Positions 26,708 through 35,248 of a stretch of DNA of 64,000 nucleotides are shown here, in pieces. A program made the translations under genes and the position numbers. The stretch is from AP-15 sp963736715 (GTDB lineage Bacteria > Pseudomonadota > Alphaproteobacteria > ATCC43930 > CGMCC-115725). The DNA is taken from contig CAVTQA010000031.1 in NCBI GenBank assembly GCA_963736715.1, positions 1 to 64,000 of the forward strand. Reading direction: 5' to 3'. Within the stretch, counting starts at the first letter, position 1. Each line of letters starts with the position of its first letter. The notes beneath the pieces were generated by a model. The model worked only from the letters and a program-made list of their open reading frames with translations, was not told where the DNA came from and did not search any database.

Positions 26708-27663
26708 CCCCTAACTCGCCGTCGCTGGCGCGATGGTCCCCCCTCTCCCGCATTGCGGGAGGGGGTGCCGAGCGGAGCGAGGCGGGTGAGGGCACCACAG
26801 TCGCGTCAATTCGCCAGTCGTCGGTCGTCGCCTATCTGGAGGCACTCCCGCTCGCGGTGGTGTTCCTCTTGTTCTTCGTGGTGCCTATTGCATTGGTTGT
26901 TGTTGTCAGTTTCTTCGGCTACGAAACCTATCGGATCTTGATCCCCGCCTTCACTCTGGACAATTACCGGGAGGTCTTTTCGGAAGCGGTTACCTACCGC
27001 ACCTACCTGATCACCGCTAAATTCTGCGTGATCGTGTGGGCGATTACATCTGTACTTGGTTTCTTCATCGCCTATTTCCTAGCCTTTCAGCTGCGCAGCA
27101 GAACCTCGCAGACAGTGCTCCTGCTGATCTGCTCGATACCGTTCTGGACCTCGGTTGTAATTCGCATGATCGCCTGGATCCCGCTCCTCGGCCGCAATGG
27201 TCTCGTCAACCGCTCGTTACTTGGGATCGGCGTCGTCGACGGGCCACAGGAGTGGCTGCTCTACTCCGACTTCGCTGTCATCCTCGGTTATGTCCATCTC
27301 TACACGCTGATGATGATCGTGCCGATCTTCAACTCGATGATACGGATCGACCGCTCGCTGATCGAGGCCGCCACCGATGCGGGCGCCAGCACATCACAGG
27401 TGCTGTGGACGGTCATTCTGCCGCTGTCGAAAACCGGGATCGCGATCGGCTCGATATTCGTCATCGCGATGGTGATGGGCGACTTCGTTACCGTAGACGT
27501 GCTCGGCGGCGGCCAGGTCGCCTCAGTGGGCAAGCAGATCGCCACGCAGCTCTCCTATCTCCAATTCCCGCCGGCTGCCGCCAATGCGATGGTCCTCTTG
27601 CTGGCGGTCGTCGCGATGATTGCCCTTCTGGTGCGTGTCGTCGACATCCGCAAGGAGCTGTGA
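26704..27663 (+). CDS. ABC transporter permease, PotB type, with a repeat-coded N-terminus
   Basis: 319 residues if GTG 26704 is used. This GTG overlaps the previous stop and is the only plausible start, because no ATG, GTG or TTG lies in frame between the repeat and the first membrane segment. Residues about 12-32 (SPLSRIAGGGAERSEAGEG) are coded by a dispersed palindromic repeat, so an extra hydrophilic tail precedes the first membrane helix (LEALPLAVVFLLFFVVPIAL). Six membrane segments follow, with the coupling loop EAATDAGASTSQVLWTVILP. It forms the channel with the next gene, two bases downstream. Confidence 0.85.
   Translation: MTPNSPSLARWSPLSRIAGGGAERSEAGEGTTVASIRQSSVVAYLEALPLAVVFLLFFVVPIALVVVVSFFGYETYRILIPAFTLDNYREVFSEAVTYRTYLITAKFCVIVWAITSVLGFFIAYFLAFQLRSRTSQTVLLLICSIPFWTSVVIRMIAWIPLLGRNGLVNRSLLGIGVVDGPQEWLLYSDFAVILGYVHLYTLMMIVPIFNSMIRIDRSLIEAATDAGASTSQVLWTVILPLSKTGIAIGSIFVIAMVMGDFVTVDVLGGGQVASVGKQIATQLSYLQFPPAAANAMVLLLAVVAMIALLVRVVDIRKEL
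26737..26793. repeat. REP-like palindromic repeat inside the permease 5' end
   Basis: Core hairpin CTCCCGC-ATT-GCGGGAG (26745-26761), flanked by C and G runs and followed by TGCCGAGCGGAGCGAGGCGG. This type is usually intergenic in Bradyrhizobium-like genomes. Here it lies within an open reading frame. Confidence 0.65.
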
Positions 27664-27665
27664 GG

Positions 27666-28508
27666 ATGCACGGCACCGCACGTCCGCCGATATTCTATGG
27701 GCTCGCAGCGCTGTTCGGGCTCTTTGTCGTGTTTCTTTACGGGCCGATCGCGACCGTCGTGGTGCTCGCCTTCCAGGGGCCCGAAGGAGGGCTCGTCTTC
27801 CCGATGAATGGCGTTTCGCTGCATTGGTTCGGCGAGCTGTTTCGTCCCCAGTCGATCGGCGACATCTGGGGCTCGTTCGATCGTTCCATCGCTCTCGGCG
27901 CGATCGTGATGTCCGTGACCGTGACGTTCTCTTTTCTAGCGGGACTTGCCTTCCGCCAGCATTTTACCGGCGCCACTACCTTGTTTTATGTTGTCATCGC
28001 CAGCCTGGTGATGCCGTCGGTCGTGGTCAGCCTCGGCATTGGCGCAATGTTCGAAATGCTCGGGATCGAGCGGGCCTGGTACAGCTCGGCGCTCGGCGCC
28101 CACCTCACCTGGACCTTGCCGTTTGGCCTCCTGATCATGCTGGCGGTGTTTAACCGCTTCAACCCGGCCTACGAGGAGGCGGCCCGCGATTTGGGCGCCG
28201 GAGGTTGGCAGTCGGTCCGTCACGTCGTCGTGCCGATCATCGCTCCGAGCCTGGTCGGCGTCGCGCTGTTCGGTTTCACTCTGTCCTACGACGAGATCGC
28301 GCGAACCTCGCAGTCGGTCGGTGCGCTGAACACCCTGCCGCTCGAGCTCGAAGCGATGCAGACCAATGCTACCACTCCGGTCATATACGCCTTGGGCGCG
28401 ATGACGACTTGTCTCTCCCTTCTCGTCATTGGTGCATGTTTGCTGGGGGTTATTGCAGTGCGCCGGCGCCGGGAAGAACTCGGTTCGGACGCCGGCAAGG
28501 CGGTATGA
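27666..28508 (+). CDS. ABC transporter permease, PotC type
   Basis: 280 residues, with GAGG just before ATG 27666. It has six membrane segments and the coupling loop EEAARDLGAGGWQSVRHVVVP. It pairs with the PotB-type permease to form the membrane part of the importer. Its stop lies seven bases before the hydantoinase A start, so transporter and hydantoinase genes appear to be one transcription unit. Confidence 0.88.
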   Translation: MHGTARPPIFYGLAALFGLFVVFLYGPIATVVVLAFQGPEGGLVFPMNGVSLHWFGELFRPQSIGDIWGSFDRSIALGAIVMSVTVTFSFLAGLAFRQHFTGATTLFYVVIASLVMPSVVVSLGIGAMFEMLGIERAWYSSALGAHLTWTLPFGLLIMLAVFNRFNPAYEEAARDLGAGGWQSVRHVVVPIIAPSLVGVALFGFTLSYDEIARTSQSVGALNTLPLELEAMQTNATTPVIYALGAMTTCLSLLVIGACLLGVIAVRRRREELGSDAGKAV

Positions 28509-28515
28509 GGCGCCG

Positions 28516-30588
28516 ATGTACCTGATCGGGGTAGATGTCGGCGGCACCTTCACGGACATTGTGTTCGCCGACACCGAATCCGGTCGGACATTGATCCATA
28601 AGACGCCAACGACAAGAGACGATCCATCCCGGGGCGTGGTCGCCGGGATCGGCGAGCTGTGCGCGCGCTTCGACCTACCCCGCCAGGCGATCGACCATGT
28701 GCTGCACGGCACGACGATCGGCACCAACGCAGTGTTGGAGCACGATGGGGCGGTGACCGGGATGATTACCACTGCCGGATATCGCGATATCGTCCACATC
28801 GGACGACACCAGCGACCGCAGCATTATTCGATCCGTCAGGAGATTCCTTGGCAAAATCGGCCGCTTGTCCGACGCCGCCATCGTCTGACGGTTGCCGAGC
28901 GCTTGGCGCCGCCGCGCGGCGAGGAATTGGTTCCGCTCGATGAGGCGGCAGTGCGCGAGGCGGCCCGCGCGCTGCGCACTGCAGGCGTCGAGGCGATCGC
29001 AGTCTGCTTTCTGTTCTCTTATCTGAACCCGGCGCATGAGGAGCGGGCGCGTGAGATCGTGCGCGAGGAGTTCCCGGATTGCTTCACCTGCACCTCCGCC
29101 GAAGTAGCGCCGCAATTCCGCGAGTTCGAACGTTTCACCACGGCCTTGCTCAACGCCTTTGTCGGGCCGCGGCTGCGCGACTACGTCGCCCGGCTTGCCG
29201 GCACCCTCGGCAGCGAAGGCTTTGCCGCCGATCTGCATGTGATGTGCTCCAATGGCGGGGTTGCGACACCGGCGACCGTCGCCGCGATCCCCGTGGCAAC
29301 CCTCCTCTCGGGACCCGCTGCCGGCGTTCTCGGGGGCGCCTGGAGCGGCGCTCTGTCCGGACGCGATCGGCTGATCAGCTTTGACGTCGGCGGGACCTCG
29401 GCCGATATCGGCATCGTCGTCGATGGCCGTTTTGCCGAGGCGACCGCCCGCGATACATGGATCGCCGGGTATCCGGTGTTGGCGCCGATGATCGACATCC
29501 ACACGATCGGCGCCGGCGGCGGTTCGATCGCCTATGTCGACGGCGCTGGCGCCTTTCGCGTCGGCCCCCGCAGCGCCGGCGCCGAGCCGGGACCGGCAGC
29601 CTACGGCCGGGGCGGCGCCGAGCCGACAGTGACCGACGCCAATCTCGTGCTCGGCCGGCTCGACCCTGAAAACTTTCTTGGCGGCGCAATGCGGCTCGAC
29701 CCCGCCGCCGCGCGGAGCGCCGTCTCTGGTCTGGCGGGACAGCTGGGCCTTGGCCTGGAGGAGGCGGCCGAGGGCATCCTTACGATTGTCAATGCCAACA
29801 TGGCGAACGCGATCAGCTCGCGCACCGTGCAAAAAGGTCTCGACCCGCGCGGCTTTGCGCTCGTGGCGTTCGGTGGCGCCGGGCCGCTGCATGGAGCCGA
29901 GGTGGCGCGGGCGCTCGGCATCCCCGAAGTCATCGTGCCGGCTTATCCCGGTATCACCTCGGCGGTCGGGCTGTTGACCACCGACCTCAAATACGACGCG
30001 GTTCGCACCGAATTCCAAGCCGGGGAGACGGTCGATCTCGACCGGCTCGACACCGATCTTGCGGCGATGCAGCATGATCTCACGCGCCAGCTCGCCGCTG
30101 ATGGGGTGACCGCCGACGACGTCGTCTTCGAGCGCGCGGGCGATCTGCGCTATGTCGGACAAGGCTACGAGCTGCGCGTCCCCTTTCCCGACGGCCGACT
30201 GGACCAGGCTGCGCTTGCGCAAATCTTCGTGCGCTTCGCCGAGCTGCACCGGGCCGAGTACGGGCATGTGTTCGAGGCGAGCCCGATCGAGATCGTCAAC
30301 ATCCGGGTCACCGGCATCGGTAGCATGCCAAAGATCGCAGCGCCGCGGCCAGCCAGCGGCGCTAGCCTCGCCGAGGCGCTGGTCAAGACCACGCGCTGCG
30401 TCTTCCGCCACAACGGCGCTCTCGAAGTCTTGGCGACGCCGTTCTACCGGCGCAACTTATTGCCACTGGAGCAGCCGATCGCCGGGCCGGCAATCGTGCT
30501 GCAAACCGATTCGACAACGGTCGTACCGCCGGGTACCACCCTGATCGCCGAATCGGGCGCCAATCTAATTCTGACGATACGCCAATAG
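28516..30588 (+). CDS. Hydantoinase/oxoprolinase subunit A family protein
   Basis: 690 residues. The N-terminal nucleotide-binding segment is GVDVGGTFTDIVF (about 4-16), a second ASKHA-type phosphate loop is FDVGGTSADIGIV (about 292-304), and GAGGGSIAYVD follows. The HyuA N-terminal and core domains are both complete. HyuA with HyuB forms an ATP-dependent cyclase-opening enzyme for hydantoins, 5-oxoproline, N-methylhydantoin or acetone-type substrates. Which one cannot be read from sequence. A longer in-frame start at 28429 would overlap the permease, so ATG 28516 is preferred. Subunit B follows after 15 bases. Confidence 0.9.
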   Translation: MYLIGVDVGGTFTDIVFADTESGRTLIHKTPTTRDDPSRGVVAGIGELCARFDLPRQAIDHVLHGTTIGTNAVLEHDGAVTGMITTAGYRDIVHIGRHQRPQHYSIRQEIPWQNRPLVRRRHRLTVAERLAPPRGEELVPLDEAAVREAARALRTAGVEAIAVCFLFSYLNPAHEERAREIVREEFPDCFTCTSAEVAPQFREFERFTTALLNAFVGPRLRDYVARLAGTLGSEGFAADLHVMCSNGGVATPATVAAIPVATLLSGPAAGVLGGAWSGALSGRDRLISFDVGGTSADIGIVVDGRFAEATARDTWIAGYPVLAPMIDIHTIGAGGGSIAYVDGAGAFRVGPRSAGAEPGPAAYGRGGAEPTVTDANLVLGRLDPENFLGGAMRLDPAAARSAVSGLAGQLGLGLEEAAEGILTIVNANMANAISSRTVQKGLDPRGFALVAFGGAGPLHGAEVARALGIPEVIVPAYPGITSAVGLLTTDLKYDAVRTEFQAGETVDLDRLDTDLAAMQHDLTRQLAADGVTADDVVFERAGDLRYVGQGYELRVPFPDGRLDQAALAQIFVRFAELHRAEYGHVFEASPIEIVNIRVTGIGSMPKIAAPRPASGASLAEALVKTTRCVFRHNGALEVLATPFYRRNLLPLEQPIAGPAIVLQTDSTTVVPPGTTLIAESGANLILTIRQ

Positions 30589-30603
30589 GTACGACAGGCA
30601 TCC

Positions 30604-32403
30604 ATGGTTCAACCTTCCGCAATCGACAGCATCACTGCGAGCGTCGTGCAAGGCGCGCTCGAGAATATCGCCGTTGAGATGGGCTACAAGCTGATGCGTA
30701 TGTCCTATTCGTCGATCATCCGCGAATCCGAAGATTTCGGCGCGGCGCTGGTCGATGCGGATGGGCGCGGGCTCGCCGAGTCGGCACAGTCGACCCCGCT
30801 GCAATCGGGGCCGATTCCCGGTTATATCCGCGGCATCTTGCAAGCGCTGCGCGAACGCGGGGATGCGGTGCGGCCCGGCGATGTGATCATGCACAACGAT
30901 GCCTATGGCGGCGCCAGCCATGGGCCTGATGTGGCTTTCGCGGTGCCGGTTTTTCACGACGGGCGGCTCGTTGCCTTCGCCGCCACCACTGCACATCATC
31001 TCGATATCGGCGCGCTGACCCCGGGGAGCTGCGGGATCGTCGATGCAATCGATGCCTATGCCGAAGGGCTCCAGTTCAAAGCCATCAAGGTTTACGACCG
31101 CGGCGTCCGCAACGACGCCGTATGGCAGCTATTGCGCGACAACATTCGAGTCTCCGACCTCGTTGTCGGCGATATGGAGGCTCAGATTGCCGCGGCGAGG
31201 ATCGGCGCCGAGCGGCTCGGCCGATTGATCGAGCGTTATGGTTATGAGTGCTTCACCGCCGCATCCAGTGCAGTGATGGACTACGCCGAGCGTCTGATGC
31301 GGCAGGCGATTGCAGCACTGCCGGACGGCGACTACAGCGCGCGCACGATGATCGACGGGTTTGTCGATAGCCCCGATCCACACAAACGGCATCTGCCGAT
31401 TGTCGCGACTGTGCGGGTGCGCGGTGACGAGATCGAGGTCGATCTGACCGGCACCGCCGATCAGGTCCCCGATCGGCCGATCAACATGCCGTTCGAGGGC
31501 ACTGTCGATGTCGCGGTGTGGTTGACGGTGCGCTCAGTGCTGCTCGACACGGCCGTGTGCGGCCATATCCCGGTGAATGACGGCCTGCTGCGTCCGATCA
31601 AAATCACCGCGCCGCTCGGCTCGCTCGCCAACCCGGTGTTTCCGGCGCCGACGATCGCCCGCTTCTGCCCCGGCAACCAGGTCGCGGACACAGTGATGAA
31701 AGCATTGGCGCAAGCCCTTCCCGGCCAAGTCTCTGCTGGGATCGGCAATCTCAAGGTCATTGCATTCTCCGGCATGCGACAGGGCAAACACTGGGTCCAT
31801 ATGGAAATCTTCGAGGGCAGCTATGGCGGCCGCGGCGGGCTCGACGGGATGGATGCGGTCGACACGCTCTACGCCAATACCCGCAACAACCCGATCGAGG
31901 ATATCGAGAGCCACTTGCCGCTCCGAGTCAGCCGCTACGAGCTGCGCGAGGGTGTGAGTGGGGCAGGGGAGTGGCGTGGCGGCTTCGGCTCGGTGCGCGA
32001 GTTCGCCTATCTGAGCGATGGCGGCGCCTCGGTCGAAGGCGAGGGCCATGAATTCGCACCGTGGGGGTTCGCTGGCGGCGAGCCCGGACATCCGGCCGAG
32101 CTGCGGCTCGTCCGGCGAGACGGAACGGTGGAGATGCTGCCGTCGAAGGTTCCGCATATGCAGATCCGGGCCGGCGAGCGATTTGTTTGTATCGGCCCGG
32201 CAGGGGGCGGTTACGGCGAGCCCCTGGCGCGCGACCCGATGCGGGTGCGCGACGATGTCGCCGATGGTTTGCTTCCGGCGGAGGTAGCTCGCCGCGAATA
32301 CGGTGTTGCGCTTACCTCTGCGGGCGATCTTCGCGAGGAGGAGACGGTTCGCCTGCGTTCCGAGATGATCAACGCGCGGACCAACCCAATCGGATTGGGC
32401 TAG
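30604..32403 (+). CDS. Hydantoinase/oxoprolinase subunit B family protein
   Basis: 599 residues, full length for HyuB. It shows MSYSSIIRESEDFGAALVD and GDVIMHNDAYGGASHGPDVA near the N-terminus (metal-binding His and Asp region), and AHHLDIGALTPGSCG. The C-terminal part has EGSYGGRGGLDGMDAVDT. It is the partner of the upstream HyuA. Together with ATP they open cyclic amides or related rings in the cytoplasm. After the stop a sigma-54 promoter starts the next transport unit. Confidence 0.9.
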   Translation: MVQPSAIDSITASVVQGALENIAVEMGYKLMRMSYSSIIRESEDFGAALVDADGRGLAESAQSTPLQSGPIPGYIRGILQALRERGDAVRPGDVIMHNDAYGGASHGPDVAFAVPVFHDGRLVAFAATTAHHLDIGALTPGSCGIVDAIDAYAEGLQFKAIKVYDRGVRNDAVWQLLRDNIRVSDLVVGDMEAQIAAARIGAERLGRLIERYGYECFTAASSAVMDYAERLMRQAIAALPDGDYSARTMIDGFVDSPDPHKRHLPIVATVRVRGDEIEVDLTGTADQVPDRPINMPFEGTVDVAVWLTVRSVLLDTAVCGHIPVNDGLLRPIKITAPLGSLANPVFPAPTIARFCPGNQVADTVMKALAQALPGQVSAGIGNLKVIAFSGMRQGKHWVHMEIFEGSYGGRGGLDGMDAVDTLYANTRNNPIEDIESHLPLRVSRYELREGVSGAGEWRGGFGSVREFAYLSDGGASVEGEGHEFAPWGFAGGEPGHPAELRLVRRDGTVEMLPSKVPHMQIRAGERFVCIGPAGGGYGEPLARDPMRVRDDVADGLLPAEVARREYGVALTSAGDLREEETVRLRSEMINARTNPIGLG

Positions 32404-32437
32404 TCGGCCGCCTCTACGCCGCGCATGACCTGCGAAC

Positions 32438-32452
32438 TGGCACGAAAACTGC
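32438..32452 (+). promoter_or_regulatory. Sigma-54 (-24/-12) promoter
   Basis: TGGCACG-AAAA-CTGC, ending 33 bases before ATG 32486. It lies in the short gap between hydantoinase B and the next binding-protein gene. Confidence 0.68.
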
Positions 32453-32485
32453 GTTACCCAGGATCGCTCAGCAGGGAGGCGAGGG

Positions 32486-33529
32486 ATGTGTGATCATCGC
32501 GGCATTGGCGAGGTGTCGATCGACCGGCGTGCTTTTCTGCGCCGCGGCGCGGCTGCGGGGGCCATCACCGTAGCTGTGCCGACGGGTTTCTTTAATGGAC
32601 CGGCCCAAGCCGCCGAGACATTCAAGGCCACCCATGGCAGCGGTTTCTGCAACAGTGCCTTTTTTATCACGCATGCCAAACAATTGGGCAAAGAATACGG
32701 ACTGACGCTCGAATTCGTGAACACTCCGACCTTCGCCGAAATGGTCACGTTCCTCGGCGCCGGCATGGTCGACGTCAGCGTCCTCCCATACACCAGCTTT
32801 ATCGGCCTTTATGACAAGGAGGCTCCGGTCAAGATCGTCGGCGGCGGTGGTATCGAAGGCTGCGTGATCGTTGCCCAGCCCGGCCTCGACACGGCGGCCA
32901 AGCTCAAGGGCAAGACCCTTGGCACCTTCCAGATGGATACCCTCGAGGTATTGCCGTATGACTGGCTCAAGAAGAATGGGGTGAAATTCAGCGACATTAC
33001 CGTCCGCTACATGGGCAATACTCCCGAAGCGGTCGAAGCGTTCAAGGCCGGCGCGCTCGACTTCATCTGCACGATCGAGCCTTACGCCTCGGCGCTGCTC
33101 AACGACGTCAAGGGGTCGGTGCTGCTGTCGAATGGGGTCGACATCTATGGGCCGCACTACACCGACTGCGTCCTCGCGGCGCGCACGAGCGTCATCGAGG
33201 AGCATCGAGAGGATTTGAAGGCACTGATCAAGGCGATGCTGAAGGCCCAGCTGATGTTCGAGCAGCAGCGCGAGCAGATCCTCAGCGAGCTCGTCGGCAC
33301 TTACTACAAGACCTCGCTCGAAAATGCCCGCATTGGCGCGCAGAGGCAGCCGCCTTGCGTCGATCAGCGGGCGCAGACCGATTTCATCCTCGGCCGTGTC
33401 GATTCGATCCTCGAGATGGGCTACATCAAAAAGAAGCCTGGGCATGATGCGATCGACTGGACGTTGCTCGAAGAGGCTATCAAGGAAGAGCCGGAGGTCT
33501 ATTCGCAGCTGAAATACAAATCGGCATGA
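32486..33529 (+). CDS. ABC transporter substrate-binding protein (NMT1 type), Tat-exported
   Basis: 347 residues; GGGAGGCGAGGG precedes ATG 32486. The leader SIDRRAFLRRGAAAGAITVA is Tat-like. The mature protein is an SsuA/NMT1 fold that begins TFKATHGSGFCNSAFF and scores the usual GKTLGTFQMDTL hinge segment. It is distant from the binding proteins at 10540 and 13363. The permease start overlaps its stop by four bases. Ligand unknown; the downstream amidohydrolase is the best clue. Confidence 0.85.
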   Translation: MCDHRGIGEVSIDRRAFLRRGAAAGAITVAVPTGFFNGPAQAAETFKATHGSGFCNSAFFITHAKQLGKEYGLTLEFVNTPTFAEMVTFLGAGMVDVSVLPYTSFIGLYDKEAPVKIVGGGGIEGCVIVAQPGLDTAAKLKGKTLGTFQMDTLEVLPYDWLKKNGVKFSDITVRYMGNTPEAVEAFKAGALDFICTIEPYASALLNDVKGSVLLSNGVDIYGPHYTDCVLAARTSVIEEHREDLKALIKAMLKAQLMFEQQREQILSELVGTYYKTSLENARIGAQRQPPCVDQRAQTDFILGRVDSILEMGYIKKKPGHDAIDWTLLEEAIKEEPEVYSQLKYKSA

Positions 33530-34446
33530 CCTCTACTCCGGTCGCGCCCGCCCGGGCGGCGCCGTTCGCTTCGGCGCCGCAGTGGCGGCGCGCCCGCGGT
33601 CTCCTCCGCGTTTGGCTGCCTCAGCTGGGCTGGACTATCGTCTCGGTGGGGCTGTTCGCCGTGATCTGGGAAGTGTGCTGGTATTTCGGCTGGGCCGATC
33701 CGCGCTTGCTCCCCCCGCCGCACGTTTTTCTCAGTGATCTGACAGCCCAGGCGAAGTTCTTTAACACTGCCCAGCGCTGGCAAATCGGTGTCGACGCCAA
33801 TGCCGGGCCGAGCCCGGCCCTGGCGGTGCTGATCACAATCCTGTCGTCGACGATGAGAGTGTTCGCCGGGCTCGGTCTCGCCACGATCATCAGCATATGC
33901 CTCGGCGTCGCGATCCGCTACTTCCGGCTTGTCGAGCATTTGACCTTGCCGACGATCACGTTACTCGCTCCAGTCTCGCCGGTGGCGTGGCTGCCGGTCG
34001 CGATCTTCTTGTTCGGGATCGGCAACGGGCCGGCGATCTTCATGGTCTTTGTCGCGCTGTTCTTTCACATGATCCTGGCGACGATTAACCAAATCGATGG
34101 AGTCAACCCCAATTACATAAACGTGGCCCGCACAATGGGCGCGCGCAAATGGCAGATTTATCGGCGGGTCATATTACCGGCGATCTTGCCGGGGCTGCTG
34201 GTGGTGTTGCGGTTCAACCTGTTCGGCGCCTGGATGGTGGTCCTGATCGCCGAAGCGACCGGCGTCGGCTTTGGCCTCGGTCAGGTCATCATGATGGCGC
34301 GCAACACCTTCAATCCCAGCCTGGTGTTTTTCACGATCGTCATCATCGGGCTGTTGGGGTTCAGCTTCGATTTTCTGCTGCGCCAAATTCAGCGCCGCAT
34401 TCTCTATTGGCTGCCCAACCGGACCGCAGGGTTGGCCGATGTCTGA
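33526..34446 (+). CDS. ABC transporter permease, SsuC/TauC type
   Basis: 306 residues, ATG 33526 overlapping the binding-protein stop. The first membrane segment is LGWTIVSVGLFAVIWEVCWY, and the coupling loop is ARTMGARKWQIYRRVILPAI. It has an extended periplasmic stretch of about 40 residues after the first helix. The stop overlaps the ATPase start by eight bases, indicating tight coupling within this unit. Confidence 0.87.
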   Translation: MTSTPVAPARAAPFASAPQWRRARGLLRVWLPQLGWTIVSVGLFAVIWEVCWYFGWADPRLLPPPHVFLSDLTAQAKFFNTAQRWQIGVDANAGPSPALAVLITILSSTMRVFAGLGLATIISICLGVAIRYFRLVEHLTLPTITLLAPVSPVAWLPVAIFLFGIGNGPAIFMVFVALFFHMILATINQIDGVNPNYINVARTMGARKWQIYRRVILPAILPGLLVVLRFNLFGAWMVVLIAEATGVGFGLGQVIMMARNTFNPSLVFFTIVIIGLLGFSFDFLLRQIQRRILYWLPNRTAGLADV

Positions 34447-35167
34447 GCCGGCGATTTGCTGCCGCGGAGTGGGCAAGGTCTGGGCGGCCGGCACCGAGCG
34501 CGCTCACGAGGCGCTGCGGGGGATCGACCTCACCGTCGAGGACGGCGAGTTCGTCGTCGTGCTCGGGCCTTCCGGCTGCGGCAAGAGCACGCTCCTCTAC
34601 CTGATCGCCGGGCTCGAGGACTCCAGCGCCGGCGAAATAACCGCGCATGGGGTCCCGGTCACTGGACCGGCGCCGGACCGCAGCCTGATCTTTCAAGAGA
34701 CTTCGCTGTTCCCGTGGCTGTCGGTCTGGCAAAACGTCAGCTTCGGGCTGTCGCTGCGGGGCGTTGGGAAAGCCGAGCAGCGCGAGATCTCCCGCCAGGT
34801 GCTGCTCCGCACCGGTCTTGCCGAGACCTTCGATAAGCGGCCGCACGAGTTGTCGGGCGGAATGCGCCAGCGCGTCGCCGTCGCACGCGCGCTCGCCATG
34901 CGCCCGAAGGTGCTGCTGATGGACGAGCCGTTCGCCGCGCTCGATGTGCAGACCAGGGCAAAGATGCAGGGTTTCCTGCTGGATGTTTGGCACGAGAGTG
35001 GCGCCTCGGTCATTTTCGTCACCCATCACATCGACGAAGCGATGGCGCTCGCCGACCGGGTCGTCGTGTGCACAGCCCGCCCCGGGCGGATCAAAGACAT
35101 TGTTGCAATCGACCGACGGCGGCCGCGCGACCCGTTCGCATCGGAGGCGGTCGCAGCTGCGACGTAA
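34439..35167 (+). CDS. ABC transporter ATPase, SsuB/TauB type, C-terminus frameshifted
   Basis: 242 residues in this frame, with Walker A GPSGCGKST at 43-51, signature LSGGM, Walker B LLMDEPFAALD and the switch segment FVTHHIDEAM. All ATPase motifs are intact. The expected last 25 residues (RKLTELLSDEVDRAFAEQES) follow in the +1 frame from about 35155 to the stop at 35237. One extra base therefore trims the tail, and activity may survive. It is the ATPase of the preceding permease and binding protein. The amidohydrolase follows 11 bases after the repaired end. Confidence 0.85.
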   Translation: MSEPAICCRGVGKVWAAGTERAHEALRGIDLTVEDGEFVVVLGPSGCGKSTLLYLIAGLEDSSAGEITAHGVPVTGPAPDRSLIFQETSLFPWLSVWQNVSFGLSLRGVGKAEQREISRQVLLRTGLAETFDKRPHELSGGMRQRVAVARALAMRPKVLLMDEPFAALDVQTRAKMQGFLLDVWHESGASVIFVTHHIDEAMALADRVVVCTARPGRIKDIVAIDRRRPRDPFASEAVAAAT

Positions 35168-35248
35168 GCTGACCGAGCTGTTGAGCGACGAAGTCGACCG
35201 CGCCTTCGCCGAGCAAGAAAGCGTCGCCACGGCTTGAGGGGAGAAGAA

